Source: Symbiodinium natans (taxonomy: Eukaryota; Sar; Dinophyceae; Suessiales; Symbiodiniaceae). Taken from it: a stretch of DNA of 64,000 nt. Of this stretch, positions 32,338-43,292 are shown piece after piece (position 1 is the first letter of the stretch; the number at the start of each line of letters is the position of its first letter). Below the pieces are notes generated by a model that searched no databases, had not been told where the DNA came from, and was given only the letters and a program-made list of their open reading frames with translations. The DNA is taken from NCBI GenBank assembly GCA_905221605.1, contig CAJNDS010002091.1, positions 467,001 to 531,000 on the forward strand. Reading direction: 5' to 3'. Position numbers and translations under genes: made by a program.

Positions 32338-33155
32338 ACCTCGACAAGACCGTGCGCAAACACGGACTTAGAACTGCTGCTGGTAATTTTGCTGTACGTT
32401 AACGGACCAGACTTTATACTAAACCCTAGACCCCTCACGCTGAAACACTGAGCCCTGACCTCTAAACCTAAACCCTAAACCCTAAACACTAAACCCTCCT
32501 CGCCCCTGAAAACCCCTAAGCCCTAAACCTAAAAACCTAACTCTTAACAACTCCTAGGCCCCGAAGAGCCCAGTGGACTCGGTGGACACGTTTCGGAGGG
32601 TTTAGGGTTTAGGGTTTAGGGTTTAGGGTTTAGGGTTTAGGGTTTAGGGTTTACTCCCTAACAAACCTCCTATGCCCAAAAAAAGAAACACTTGCTTCTT
32701 CCCGTTCTCATGAAGTCTAACAACTTGGGCTCTTGAAAGCAACCCAAACCTCCTTGGACTTACTAGATAGGTTACTAGACCCAAGAGTAACCTAGGAATG
32801 AGAAGGGTGCCCTTCTTGGTTGAAAGAGCTGTAGAAGGGAACCTAAATAAGGGAATAAGGGCCTACTCTGGGTTTAAGTACCACATATTTGGAGCAACTG
32901 GATCTATCCCAAACGATCCAGTGCAGGTACAGAACCATACTAAATCTTCAAATAACTTTTTCGGTACCTAATCCCTTAGTGGTACTATAAAAGGACCCTC
33001 AAAGTATAGGGATGTTTTTTGGTACCTAATTGACCCGCAGAGTATAGGGGGAACCTTCAGGCCTGAAGCCCTAAGCACTTTGCTTTACGCCGGGACGCCG
33101 TGACGCCGCCGCCGAAGTCAAAACGGAAGAAGAGCAGTAGGGCTGCCCTGAATAC
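32338..33155. repeat. F array, M4 copy and unique DNA
   Basis: Degenerate R 32470, F 32597-32652, M4 copy about 32768-32872 (GACCCAAGAGTAACCTAGG to GGCCTACTCTGGG). M2-like debris at 32990-33060. Nothing coding seen. Confidence 0.5.
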
Positions 33156-33208
33156 AGGGTTTAGGGTTTAGGGTTTAGGGTTTAGGGTTCCCGAAACCCT
33201 AAACCCTA
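33156..33208. repeat. Head-to-head F/R telomeric junction
   Basis: Four to five TTTAGGG units run into TTCCCGAAACCC and then CCCTAAA units. F meeting R with almost no spacer is the orientation of a telomere end fusion. Confidence 0.7.
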
Positions 33209-36200
33209 CACCCAGAAGCCCTAAAGCCTAAAAGAGTTGTCGACTTCGGTCTTGGGGGGGAGGGGGTTCCGTGCCGGATCTGACATCCTATATACAAACG
33301 CCCAAATTTAAATGGGCTTAAGGTTTAGGTCCTATAGGGCTTTACAAGAAAATCCCACTGAACGGGGTGCACTGTTTGTGGGAAGGCATGTTAAAGCGAA
33401 CATAAGCAATCTAAGCCTAGAGCTAGAAAGCTAAGGGCGGAGTCTTTCGCTTATGTTTAGGAAGCCGTATGAACTCTCAACTATACACCCCCCCCCCCCT
33501 AATGCCTACGCCTCTACAGACCTCTGAAGCCCAAACTCCCGAACCCATGCAGGTTTAAGGGGAGGGTCTGGGGTGCAGGGTGTAGGGTTCATCGGGTTTA
33601 AGGCCTGGCAAAAGCTTTGAAAGTTAACTGCTGAACGCCTGTGCTGCCCAGCCGCATCCCCTCCACATACTCCTGAAGGCCCCAGAATGGCCCCAACCCC
33701 TGAGTCCCCAAACCCTGCAACCCACACCACCAAATCCTCCCCAACACCCCAAGACTCTAAGACCCTAAACCCTAAACCCTGAACCCTAAATCCTAAACGC
33801 CAAGACCCAAAAACCCTATGCCCTAAGTCCCAACCCGCTTTCCCGGCTTGCTTCGCCTTCGACCTAAAGCCTCCCAAACCCTGGCTTTGCTGAGCGACCC
33901 AACTCTGAAACTCCGACTTTGTTTAGGGTTTAGGGTTTAGGGTTTGGGGTTTAGGGTTTTGGGGTTTGGTGTTTAGGGTTTGGGGCGAACTCTAAACTTT
34001 AAACATCATGAGTTCCCTTAATCCTGGATGTCCCCAAAGCCCTTCAACCCTGAAACCCTGCCACCCTAAAATCCTTAACAGCCCAACCTTATACAGGACG
34101 GTGGCCTCTTTATCTGATACCTTTATACCTTAATGGAGCGCCTAGCTACCCTAGTAAGAACCCCAAAAGATGCCCCTACAAAACAGAAACCCTACTTAAA
34201 GAGACCACGAACCCATGTAATGGGCCCAAGACTCAGGGCTTGAGGCTTTCCCACCCTAAACCCTAAACCCTAAACCCTAAACCCTAAACCCTAAACCCTC
34301 AACCCTCCAACCCTAAACCCTTAGCAGCCTAAACCCAGGGCTGATAAAGCTCTAAAATACTCTAAAACCCTGAGCCTGAACCCAAGGTCCGCCCAAACGG
34401 TGCCAAGAGCCGGGCACTGTTGGCACGGCGATGACCGCGTTCTTCGCCTCAGGGTTTTGGGGGGTTTGGGGTTCAGGGTTTGGGGTTTGGGGTTTGGGGG
34501 GTTTAGGGTTCAGGGTTTGGGGTTTGGGGGGGTTTAGCAGGGCTTGGGGGGTTTAGGGTGGGTTTAGGGTTCAGGGCTCGGGGGGCGGTTTCGGGTTTAG
34601 GATTCAGGGCTTGGGGGGTTTACGGTTTAGGGTGGGTTTAGGGTTCAGGGCTTGGGGAGGGGGGTTCGGGTTTAGGGTTCAGGGTCAAAGGGTTTGGGGC
34701 TTGTGGGTTTATGGCTTCGTAGGTTTGTGGCTACGGAGGGTTGAAGTTTTAACTACTGAACTCCATGGCGCAGAGGACCCAAAGTGCATTTGGGGGTTTT
34801 TGGGCTCTGGGTACCCCGTGGGAGTTTAGGGAACGTAAGCCCTTTAGAACCTCGACCCTCAGCCCCCCAAACCCAGGGCTCAGCCCACGGCAAAGTGGCG
34901 CGCTGCATGCCGCCGCGGGCGGTGGAGGCCGCGGCCGTGTTGCTGACCCTGGTTGGATTAGGGTTTAGGGTTTAGGGTTTAGGGCTTAGGGTTTAGGAGG
35001 GTTTAGGATGGTTTAGGGTTTCGGATTTAGGGCTTAATTTAAAGATCTTCAACCCAAAGCCCTATGAGTCCTATCCACCCCCCTGAGTCCTAGAATACAA
35101 ACCTTGAAAACCCTGTTGTTGCTTAAACTCAATAAACCCTATCAACGACATACACGCCGTGTATCCTGCAAAACTCGAGAAATTAGCCGTCTAATCTCCA
35201 TAACCTTTTCAACTCTCAACCTTCTAAGCCCTGCCTGAACCCCCAAAGTATCCCCGAAGAGTCATCGTTGTACGCTTCGTGTGCTCGGCTGCTAGTTGAG
35301 GGGTACAGGACTTCCTGAAAATGGCTCCTCCATGAGCTTTTGGGCTTAGGGATTTAGGGTTTAGGGGTTAGGGTTTAGGGGTTGAGGGGTTGAGGATTTA
35401 GGTTTAGGTCTTGGGTTAGGGTTGAGGGCTTAGGGTGCAGGGTTTAGTGATTTGGGGGGGGATCTAGGGCAGAGACAGAGACGACAAGCATCAGACATCG
35501 GAGATTGATAAGCAAGGGAACACGAAACCCTCGAATTCAGAACATCGCTTGTATGGGAACTTCTACGAATTCGTACCAGATGCCAAAAACACAACATACC
35601 GTTCATATGAGCCAGGATTGAGTAGTGTCTTTGGTTTTGCTACGGATGATGCTCTATGAGGACCTTGAAAAAGAAACCATATGGACGATTTGGGCATTTC
35701 CTAAAATAGCCCCCCCCCCCCGCCCCGAATATACACCAAAATACGAAAGGAACCGCCAAGCAAAGGTACTCCTATTTCCGGAACTAGTTGGAACTGTCTA
35801 AGTTCAGAGTGCTTTAGGGTTTAGGGTTTAGGGAAAGACTGGATCGACCCATGGCCGAACAAAGTACAAAGGAACCTGTAGGCTGGCCTTCAAACCGTCT
35901 GAGAATATTCCAAGTAAGTTCCTCTTAGATCCAGCAGGAGCAAATATCAAATATCCCTAGGTCCCAACTGGCAGAAACAAGATCAACAAACCCTAGACGG
36001 CACCTAATAGGACAACAGCTGCACGCAGTAGCACCTGCTTGTCACTTTCATACTTTTTTAGAGTGCTTTTTGAGGTCAGAGTAGTGTTTAGGATTCAGAG
36101 TTCAGTTTGCTTTTTAAGCCTAACCCAAACACTGAGCCACAAACACATAGAAACATGCCAGGCTACCGCAGCGTGCTTCCTGCAACCACGCGTGTTGAGC

Positions 36201-36264
36201 AAATGTCTTTCGACCGCCCCTAACCCCTAAACCCTAAACCCTAAACCCTAAACCCTAAGCCCAA
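33209..36264. repeat. Arrays, GGTTTGGGG-rich degenerate region and unique DNA
   Basis: C run near 33487, R 33760-33800, F 33921-33985, R 34253-34320, a 240-bp G-rich region 34440-34680 of decayed F repeats, F 34958-35035, degenerate F 35350-35450, R 36220-36260. Long open frames here translate telomeric repeats. The unique stretch 35460-36030 shows no gene signal. Confidence 0.45.
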
Positions 36265-36478
36265 AGGGTCCATGTACCTCATTGGTGCATACATGGGCCC
36301 CAGAGTCCCTATATAGGAGGCACTTTAAGACCCAAGTACGGTTTAGGGTTTAGGGTTTAGGGTTTAGGGTTTAGGGTTTAGGGTTTAGGGTTTAGGGCTT
36401 AAAGGCTGATACCTAGGGTTTAGGGCTTAGTGCTTAGGGTTTAGGGTTCCCTATTTAGGAACATGGAACCTTGGGGAA
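36265..36478. mobile_element. M3 element split by F arrays
   Basis: The left M3 part (AAAGGGTCCATGTACCTC to AAGACCCAAGTAC) ends at about 36340. F array 36341-36400, a short spacer and more F follow. A right M3 end (TCCCTATTTAGGAACATGG) reappears at 36449. It is consistent with arrays inserted inside a MITE, though two independent fragments are possible. Confidence 0.5.
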
Positions 36479-36505
36479 CCTCACATCCCGAAACACTAAA
36501 CCTAG

Positions 36506-36608
36506 GCTGCCCAGCAACCTAGGCTTAAAAGGGTGCCCTTTTTTGCTTAAAGGGGTTTATAAGGGAACCTAAACCCTCCAAAAAGGGAATAAGGGTACTA
36601 CTGGGCTG
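36506..36608. repeat. M4 repeat copy
   Basis: AGCAACCTAGGCTTAAAAGG, GGTGCCCTTTTTTG, AAAAGGGAATAAGG, ACTACTGGGC. Most similar to the copy at 1849. Confidence 0.6.
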
Positions 36609-37877
36609 TTTAGAAACTGTGAAGCAGCTGTTAGAGTACGGCTTGGCCATATCCACTTTCATGGGATCCCTGCAGCCGAAACAGGGGGATGTAAGGTACC
36701 TAATTCCCTCCTTCCCTACTAAAAACCAGTAGGCCAAGCAGGTGCCACCCTACTGAACCCAAAACCCAAAACCCTAAACCCTACAGTCCTGTGTGTGAGC
36801 AGCTCTTTCATGGTCCGGGCAAGGCGAAAACCGGCTTTCAACACCGAATCCTGGTGCCAGGGGGAGGGATGATAAGGAGCTTACACGCTTTCGGGAGCTA
36901 TGAAAATTCAGGGTTTAGGGTTCAAGCCCTAAATATTTCACTTCAAACCCGAAGCCCTGACCCCAGAGTTTCCAGGGTTTTGGCGAATTGGGGTTAATCG
37001 TTCTTCGGTATCTCTGCGCTGATTCGGGTTTATAAGAACTCTACTGAGTGAAGGCCTATGGCTTCTCGACGGTCCTTACAAAGGTCGAAGTTCCGCAAGC
37101 ATCTTCTTTAAATCAATCCCTACGCTCTACATTACAACGACAGCTTTGTACACATGCAGAAACCCTAGGTGCACAAAAGCACAGGGTTTCTGAACTCCTT
37201 CTACATCCCTGCAGCCCTGAAACCCTTTACCCTAAAACTTCAAACCCCCTAAGCCAAGTAAATCCTAAAGCTCTGTCCTTGTAGAGCTCACGCCATCGCT
37301 GCAATACGTCCTCGCTAAGGGCGAATGGCGTGCCTGGGGCCCCGCGCATTGAGGTTGGGGCTCCCTGGTCCCTAAACCCTAAACCCGTTAGGGTTTAGTC
37401 AGTGATCGATTCTTGGGATATTCGGAAAAAGTGGTTCTTTAGGGTTTAGGGTTTAGGGTGCAGGGTCGTGTCCCGAACCCTACTCCGCAAAACCCCCACC
37501 AAAAATCAAACCCCCAACGCCCTAAACTGCAACCCTCCAAACCCCGAAACCCTAAAAGCCTTGAACCCCTGAACCCTCTAAAACCCTAACCCCCCCCCCC
37601 CCAAAAAAAAAAAAAAAAAAAAACACACCCCCCTAACCACCTAAACTGCCTAAACCCAGAACCCTCAACCCTGTCCCCCTAAAACCCTAAACCCTGAATT
37701 CCTAAATCCTAACCCATAAATTCCTAGACCCTGAACCCTAAACCCTGAACTCTATACTCTAAACCCTAAACCCCTCACCACCCTTTTCTCTAAGCCCTTA
37801 ACCCTAAACCCTAAACCCAAAAACCTAATTAAACCCTAAACCCCTCCCCTCAACCCTTCTCTTGAGGCCATGGGTGC
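36609..37877. other. Unique DNA, M14 half element and degenerate R
   Basis: The segment 36655-36735 resembles the right half of the host element at 52297 (GGTACCTAATTCCCT, CCCTACTAAAAACCAG). A CCCTAAACCCGTTAGGGTTTAG junction is at 37374. Degenerate R-type and C/A runs extend 37470-37860. Open frames at 36791 and 37048 (plus) have no motif. Confidence 0.4.
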
Positions 37878-37951
37878 GGGAAGCATCCGTCAGCCCCGGC
37901 AGCGTGTAGATCTCTTGGCAGGCCTCGGAAGCTTCGAGCACCTCTAGGCTC
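37878..37951 (-). CDS. Candidate internal exon (74 nt) in an R-block-F unit
   Basis: Minus strand: acceptor AACCCTGAG directly after the array, GC donor (GCACCC). One nucleotide, 24 codons and one nucleotide give SLEVLEASEACQEIYTLPGL then TDAS, a well-formed soluble-protein sequence. It lies about 560 bp downstream of the 467-aa gene on the same strand but after that gene's stop, so it presumably belongs to another transcript. Confidence 0.45.
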
Positions 37952-38233
37952 CTCAGGGTTTAGGGTTTAGGGTTTAGGGTTTGGGGTTTAGGGCTTAGGG
38001 TTTGGGGTTTGGGGTTTAGGGTTTAGGGTTTAGGGGTAGCTTCGTGCACCTCGTCTAAGACCCCATTCACCTTCTGCTGTCCATCCAGTGCTCGGAGATG
38101 CTCAAAGCCCAAGGAACCTAACCGTACACCCGAAAGCCTTGCCCTAAGGGTCCATGTACCTCCACTATACTTGGGCGCCCCACAGTTCCCAAGCCCCTAT
38201 CCGGGGCGCCAGAACCTTGATCTCTCACCCTAG
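37952..38233. repeat. F array and M3 fragment
   Basis: F 37955-38035 with TTTGGGG variants, then unique DNA with an M3 left end at 38145-38190 (CCTAAGGGTCCATGTACC, TACTTGGGCGCCC). Confidence 0.6.
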
Positions 38234-38508
38234 TTAGAACTTTCCGAGCTGAACTTGCCACAGTGGATAGCTCGCCATGTCCTTTTGAGTTCCAGCAAAT
38301 GCAAGCTCAACTCTAGCTGCACAGGGCCGGGAAAATCGCAAATCCTTTGCATCACGATGGCTGTGCTGCATGGTGCGGAAGACAGATTCTGCAGCAACTG
38401 GGAAAATCATGCCAAACTCAAGCACACAGACTGACTCTGCGAACAGAGTTGCAATGAACAACTTCACATTGTGAGACTTGAAACTGACTTTAACGTCGCA
38501 TTCAAAGC
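38234..38508 (-). other. Likely 3' untranslated region or last exon of the 467-aa gene
   Basis: Immediately follows the TGA of the 467-aa frame. It stays open in another frame for 92 codons from a GTG, reading SFECDVKVSFKSHNVKLF and AESVCVLEFGMIF. It is array-free and of similar base composition to the gene. If an intron removed the TGA it could be coding, but no splice pair was found, so untranslated sequence is preferred. Confidence 0.3.
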
Positions 38509-39912
38509 TCACAGGTTTTGCTCGTAGATCTCTCTGGCCACAGAACTAGCCCCCAAGCCAAAGACCCACAAGAATGGGAACTGACCCAGGCCGACGCAAA
38601 AGGCAGCTTGTTTCAATGCCAGACTTGCCAGAAGACCTACCACAACTTTGCCACCACCTTTGATCACACCTGCATTGCTCTGCCCTTTCGGCGCCGTGGC
38701 ATTGCGCCCCACTCTTGTGCTATTCTCCAGAGTCAAAAAGGCGGAACCCACAAGCATCTGAAGGTCATACTCATCCACTGGTGGAAGTTTCACTGCGAGG
38801 CCTGGCATCTGTAGGGCACTCTCCGCAGCCTCCCTGGCTACCTCAGATGCAGTCTTTGTCAAGACGCCCCAGGCCTCTGGTGAGCTTTGGAGGATGCTGG
38901 ATAGAACCTCAGGAGGTGCTTGGGAAAGGAACAGCGGCCACACTTGCCGCAGCACTGGCTCAGAGGCCTCAGTAACGAGCCACCTCCCCAGTTCGACCAG
39001 GTTTTCTGGCGGCAAAGAAGCTAGTAAGGTTTCGACGATTGGAGTTCCCACGACAGGAGCCAACAGTTGCTCAGCAGGGATAGCTTCCACGGCAAGTTTT
39101 GCAAGCCACACCAGCAACGCAGGCGATGCTGTCGTTGCCACTTTCTGCAGCAGAATGAGGAAAACCTCTCGTGCTTGAGGCGACTCTTGACAAATGGTGA
39201 GCAAAAGTTTGGGTGAACCTGCTTCCATCTGGGACAAGAGGCTTGGGTTTTGAGCCACTTTCAGCAGCATTGCTTGTAGAAACTCAGCCACTTTTGCTGG
39301 TGGAACTCGGGACAAGATCCCACAGGCGAATTCCACCTGTTTCTCCTCAGACAAGGCAATCATGGCGCCTGCCCCGCTGCTCTCCAACTTGGCAACTGCA
39401 GCATCAGCAAGCGCACCTGTCTCCACGCGACCCAAGACATTTGCCCCAATCGCAGCCAACCAGTCTGCCTCAACGGCTCCAACTGCAGCCTCGACTACAG
39501 GCGTGAGAAAGGAAGGAAGCTCAAAGCCAGCAGCAACTTCACTAGCGATGCCGCATTCAGCGAACCCACCAATGATGTCTGCACTGAGAGCACCAAGCCC
39601 CAGGCACCCCTCCGTTGCTGAAGCAAACGCGGATGTAGCTTCCACTACCAAGGCCGTGGCTTCTGTGACCACTGGCAGCTCAAGTAGCCACCAAAAGCGA
39701 CGTGCTGTGCGACTGCTGCGCCCCGGGTGTTGCCAAATCTTGGGAGCCCCACTCCTCCCTTTGCCCATCTTCTGCTTTGGCCTCACGTGCGCATGTAGAG
39801 GCAACCTGGGGGGCAACGATGGTTGCACAAAGTCCGTGTGTCCGCTGCCCTGCAAGACTCTTGCAATGACAGCAAGCACTGACGCCACCCGCACCCAGTG
39901 AGGCATCGCCAT
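38509..39912 (-). CDS. Intronless 467-aa alpha-helical protein, possibly plastid-targeted; unknown function
   Basis: The only long uninterrupted frame in the window. Residues 1-24 (MAMPHWVRVASVLAVIARVL onward) look like a signal peptide. F28-V-Q-P follows, and residues 36-75 are rich in Arg, Lys, Ser and Pro with almost no acid. That matches the signal-plus-transit leader of peridinin-plastid proteins, where Phe often starts the transit part (family knowledge; targeting is inference). Residues 80-185 are Ala/Val/Glu-rich. Residues 186-370 look like degenerate helical repeats of roughly 30 residues with recurring P-P-x-x-[VL] turns (PPAKVAEFL, PPENLVELG, PPEVLSSIL), as in HEAT-like solenoids. 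Residues 422-455 are hydrophobic and could form one membrane span or hairpin. No catalytic motif seen. Two Met codons (1 and 3) lie near the start; the upstream Met is taken. Array-free; flanked by M3 (38145) and M8 (39938) repeats. I do not recognise the family. Confidence 0.7.
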   Translation of the reverse strand: MAMPHWVRVASVLAVIARVLQGSGHTDFVQPSLPPRLPLHAHVRPKQKMGKGRSGAPKIWQHPGRSSRTARRFWWLLELPVVTEATALVVEATSAFASATEGCLGLGALSADIIGGFAECGIASEVAAGFELPSFLTPVVEAAVGAVEADWLAAIGANVLGRVETGALADAAVAKLESSGAGAMIALSEEKQVEFACGILSRVPPAKVAEFLQAMLLKVAQNPSLLSQMEAGSPKLLLTICQESPQAREVFLILLQKVATTASPALLVWLAKLAVEAIPAEQLLAPVVGTPIVETLLASLPPENLVELGRWLVTEASEPVLRQVWPLFLSQAPPEVLSSILQSSPEAWGVLTKTASEVAREAAESALQMPGLAVKLPPVDEYDLQMLVGSAFLTLENSTRVGRNATAPKGQSNAGVIKGGGKVVVGLLASLALKQAAFCVGLGQFPFLWVFGLGASSVAREIYEQNL

Positions 39913-39937
39913 CCTACAGAAGCCGGAGAATTGCTAA

Positions 39938-40040
39938 TAATAGGGGGCTGAATAATTAGAATAGGGTGTTGGGGGTGATTATAGTAGAATTATTAAAGGG
40001 GCCCTAAGGGAATAATATTGGTCATTCTCCCGACCCCCTT
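39938..40040. repeat. M8 dispersed repeat just upstream of the 467-aa gene
   Basis: AGGGGGCTGAATAATTAGAA, TAGGGTGTTGGGGGTG, GGCCCTAAGGGAATAATATT, CGACCCCCTT. It begins about 25 nt before the start codon, so any promoter or leader of the gene must overlap or lie beyond it. Confidence 0.6.
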
Positions 40041-41747
40041 TGTAAGCTACCGGTCTTGTCCACCCTGTGAACGCACTCAGCCAAGACAACGGACGAGTCG
40101 CTCCTAGCATGAAGCTGGATTGTGGCTGAACCCTAAACCCTAAACCCTAAACCCTAAACCCCAAACCCTGTTTAAAAAAGATGAAGGACCAAAGAGACGA
40201 CGGAGATCAAAGCACAGATCCTCCCCTGGCGCGCTTACCACTCAATTCTGCTCGACATTCCTTGACAGGAAGCACTCCGCTCTGAGGAATTCGCAACCAG
40301 AATTCTGGCTGAAGAACTTTAACAGCAGGTGAAGGGATGCTCCTACTACTGATCAACAAACCACCTACTACGTACGTGGCGTGCGGAGAGGCCTGGGTTG
40401 ACGTCATCCGAATCCTTCCCACCAACGACCTCCGATGCTGCCTAAGGCCTGTGTGGAGGTTGCGGTAGTACGTGCTGGAACTCATACAGAGGAACCTGGA
40501 ACAACCACCCCCAAACCCCAAGCCCCAAACCCCAAACCCCAAACCCTAAACCCTAAACCCTAAACCCTAAACCCACCCGATGAGGAGCAGCCAAGTGGCG
40601 AGCTTGGACAGCTCGCGCCCTGGGCAGTGGATGGAGGTTTTGAGGCTTCGAGATCGAATGGCTCGAATTTCACTTTAACTTTTCCGGAGTCCATGTTCAG
40701 GGTGGATTTCAAGTTGCCAGCGGTTTATGGGGGATAGAGTTCGAAGACAGAACCTTCAGTTTGGAGGATTTCGATCTTGCTCACCCCAACTTGATTTGAG
40801 CTTCGGGTGCAGGGATTCAGTGGCCAAACTATGAAGAGCTTAGGGGCACTATAGGGTCTAAGGCCTCGCGCCTCAGGGCGAGATCGAAGATGAGATAGCT
40901 GTTGCTGCCGTATGCGGGCCCTGATATTGGATGTACTCAAGAGAGACACCTAAAACACTGCGACTTCTGGACCCCTTCAAGAGACTGCAACGCTGAACTG
41001 TAAACCCGGGGTTGGTACAGTAGGGTTAGCGTGTAGGGTGCAAGGTGGAGGGTGTAGGGGTTTAGGGTTTAGGGCTCTGAGGCAGGAAAGGTGGGGAAGG
41101 ATATGTAGTACGGCAACCCTGCAAGCCCGCAGGACCCATCCAGGACTTAGAAGCCTCGTCGAGCTATTTTTGGCTGTAAAGTCTGTAGGGTCCTCGGGCT
41201 ATTCCTGCCCTTGGGGTTGTACCCCTAAAGCACTATAAAGCCTAAAGCCTAAACCCTAAACCCTATAAACCCTACACCCTTATCCATAAACCCTGAACCC
41301 TAAGCCCTCAACCCTTATCCCTAAACAAAGCTCCCGGGCTGCAAACACCAACCCTCAACTCCATACCCGTCCACCCTCTAGGCATCCTAAACCCTAAACC
41401 CTCAACCCTCAACTCGAAACTGCATCAGCTGGATCGCTTCAGTTGAAGCAAAGAACGGCAAGGTTTAGGGATCCTAAACCCCAAATCCTAAACCCTAAAA
41501 CCCTAAACCCTAAACCCTGAACCCTAATGATCACTTGAGAAAGCCAAGCAGCCCCAATCCGCAAAAACATCGTTGGGGTGGTGGTTGAAGGGCTCCAGCT
41601 TCTGGCTGCGCTTTAACCTCCGCGGATCCCTGCTCTCTAACTCAGGGCCCTTTTATGGGTTCAGCGTTTAGGGTTTAGGGTGGCTCTGCTGGCTGTTTCT
41701 TATTAGGGGATGGGGGAAGGAGGTACCCTATATAATTCCTTAAAGGT

Positions 41748-41778
<31 letters not shown>

Positions 41779-42791
41779 GTATACTTATTTACATTTATAT
41801 ATTTCTTCATACAGGGCCCTGATTCTCTCATTTCTCCAGGGGGTCTGCGGGTACTCAGACAATTTGAGCGGATCCAGTGTGTGGTGCCCAGGAATATAGT
41901 GTTTTGCTTTAAAGGGGTTTACAGGGAACTTACAACCCAAAAGAAGGCAGTAAGGGCCTACTCTGGGTCCTCGTAGGCCCTAAACCGAAACCGCCTAAAC
42001 CCGAAACCGGGGAAGTTACAGGAACCACTTGCGGGCCCTACGTACTTTCTAGATCCGCAAAGGGGTCCGCGACGGCCTGTGCAGTTTCGGGTTGAGTGTT
42101 GGGTCACAGGCCGATGGCGGAACTAGGGTCTGTAGGGTTCTTGGCAGAAGAACGGATCCGAGCCTGTCTGCATCTCCCTGGAAGTTGTGCATATGGAACT
42201 GCAGTGGCAACACCTCCTCCTTGGCTCTTCTTGGCTTCTTGGGTCAGCTTGTTGACTTCTCCGTTCTAGCTGGAGGGTGCCAAGAATGTGGGGGAGAGAG
42301 GGGGGAGGGTCTTGTGCGGGAGAGTTTGGTCCTTAATAGGGATTCTGGTACCCCCTATTGTAGTACCTATTAATTAAGGACTGTTCGTAGAAGGGGGAAC
42401 ATCTCATGGGAGAGTTGTAAAGTATGGAAGGGTCACTTCGCCTGGTGATAGAGATGGTAGCCAAGGTGCCCAGAAGTCGAAGAGGCTGTGCTCCTCGCGC
42501 AAACCACACGGAACTTAGGACATGTGTGCTTTGACAGCTTCACGACTTGGGTCTGAGTCTCAACTACAGTCTCAAGCCCTTAAACCCATATTGGGGTCCG
42601 GGGTCGAGAGCATTGAGGGTGTATAGGCAGGGTTTGGGTGCAGGGTTGCACGTTGTATGGAGTTTGGGGTGGAAGGTGCATATCTACACCGAATGAACAC
42701 CCCTAAATTACCGTGTACCTAACCCCAAACCCTAAACCCTAAACCCCAAACCCTAAACCCTAAACCCTAAACCCTAAACCTTCATTGTCAC
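40041..42791. repeat. Arrays, unique DNA, TA microsatellite and M4/M2 copies
   Basis: R 40129-40170. A minus-strand open stretch 40207-40542 has no domain and partly translates R/CCCCAAA repeats (40505-40573). Unique DNA 40574-41040; degenerate R 41246-41525. The M14-like left half at 41690 (GGTACCCTATATAATTCC) runs into (TA)n at 41750-41780. M4 copy about 41878-41976, M2-like 42335-42405. R 42721-42780. Confidence 0.45.
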
Positions 42792-42828
42792 ATCTTGGCC
42801 ACGGTCATGTCCCGCCTTGTGAATCTGA
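42792..42828 (-). CDS. Candidate small exon (37 nt) in an R-block-F unit
   Basis: Minus strand: acceptor GGGAAAGCTTCAG, donor GTGACA, reading RFTRRDMTVAK. The plus strand also offers an open peptide (ILATVMSRLVNLTEAFPK) ending at AAG before GTCCATG, where GT belongs to the M3 terminus, but it lacks an acceptor. Strand is uncertain. Confidence 0.25.
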
Positions 42829-42837
42829 CTGAAGCTT

Positions 42838-43085
42838 TCCCTAAGGTCCATGTTCCTCTACAGGGTTTAGGGTTTAGGGTTTAGGGTTAGGGTTTAGGGT
42901 TTAGGGTTTAGGGTTTAGGGTTTAGGGTTTAGGGTTTAGGGTTTAGGGTTTAGGGTTTAGGGTTTAGGGTTTAGGGTTTAGGGTTTAGGGTTTAGGGTTT
43001 AGGTTGGGCCTTAAAGTCGCTGTATGTAGGAGCCCGCTTTTTTAAGGCCCAAGTACATACTAGATGGCTACACGGACCCTTAGGC
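42838..43085. mobile_element. M3 element interrupted by a 140-bp F array
   Basis: The left M3 end CCTAAGGTCCATGTTCCTC stops at about 42861. About 20 F units follow (42862-43004, one shortened). The M3 interior then resumes at TTGGGCCTTAAAGTCG and continues to ACACGGACCCTTAGG. Compared with the intact copy at 55000, only about five bases are missing at the join, so the array entered an existing element. Confidence 0.75.
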
Positions 43086-43183
43086 AGGTTTAGGGTCCAG
43101 GGTTTCGGGTTTGAGGTTCGTGGCTTAGGGGCTTTGGGCTTAGGCCTGAAGCGATGGCGCTCACCAAAGGAGCCTCAAGCACT

Positions 43184-43292
43184 ACTATAACCGCCTTAAT
43201 GACTAGAATAGGGGTCTTGGGGGGGGGGGGGGGGGTATTATATAGCATATTTATACAGGGTAATACGACTAGTAATTATTGCGACCCCTATA
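43184..43292. repeat. M8 repeat with an internal poly-G
   Basis: ACCGCCTTAATGACTAGAAT, AGGGGTCTT then G of about 17, TATTATATAGCATATTT, TAGTAATTATTGCGACCCC. The G run sits where other copies have five G. Confidence 0.6.

Noticed and set aside
38518-39901. Several plus-strand frames (up to 179 aa) inside the 467-aa gene
   Set aside because: Antisense shadows of a GC-rich gene; the minus frame is longer, with a coherent leader and helical pattern.
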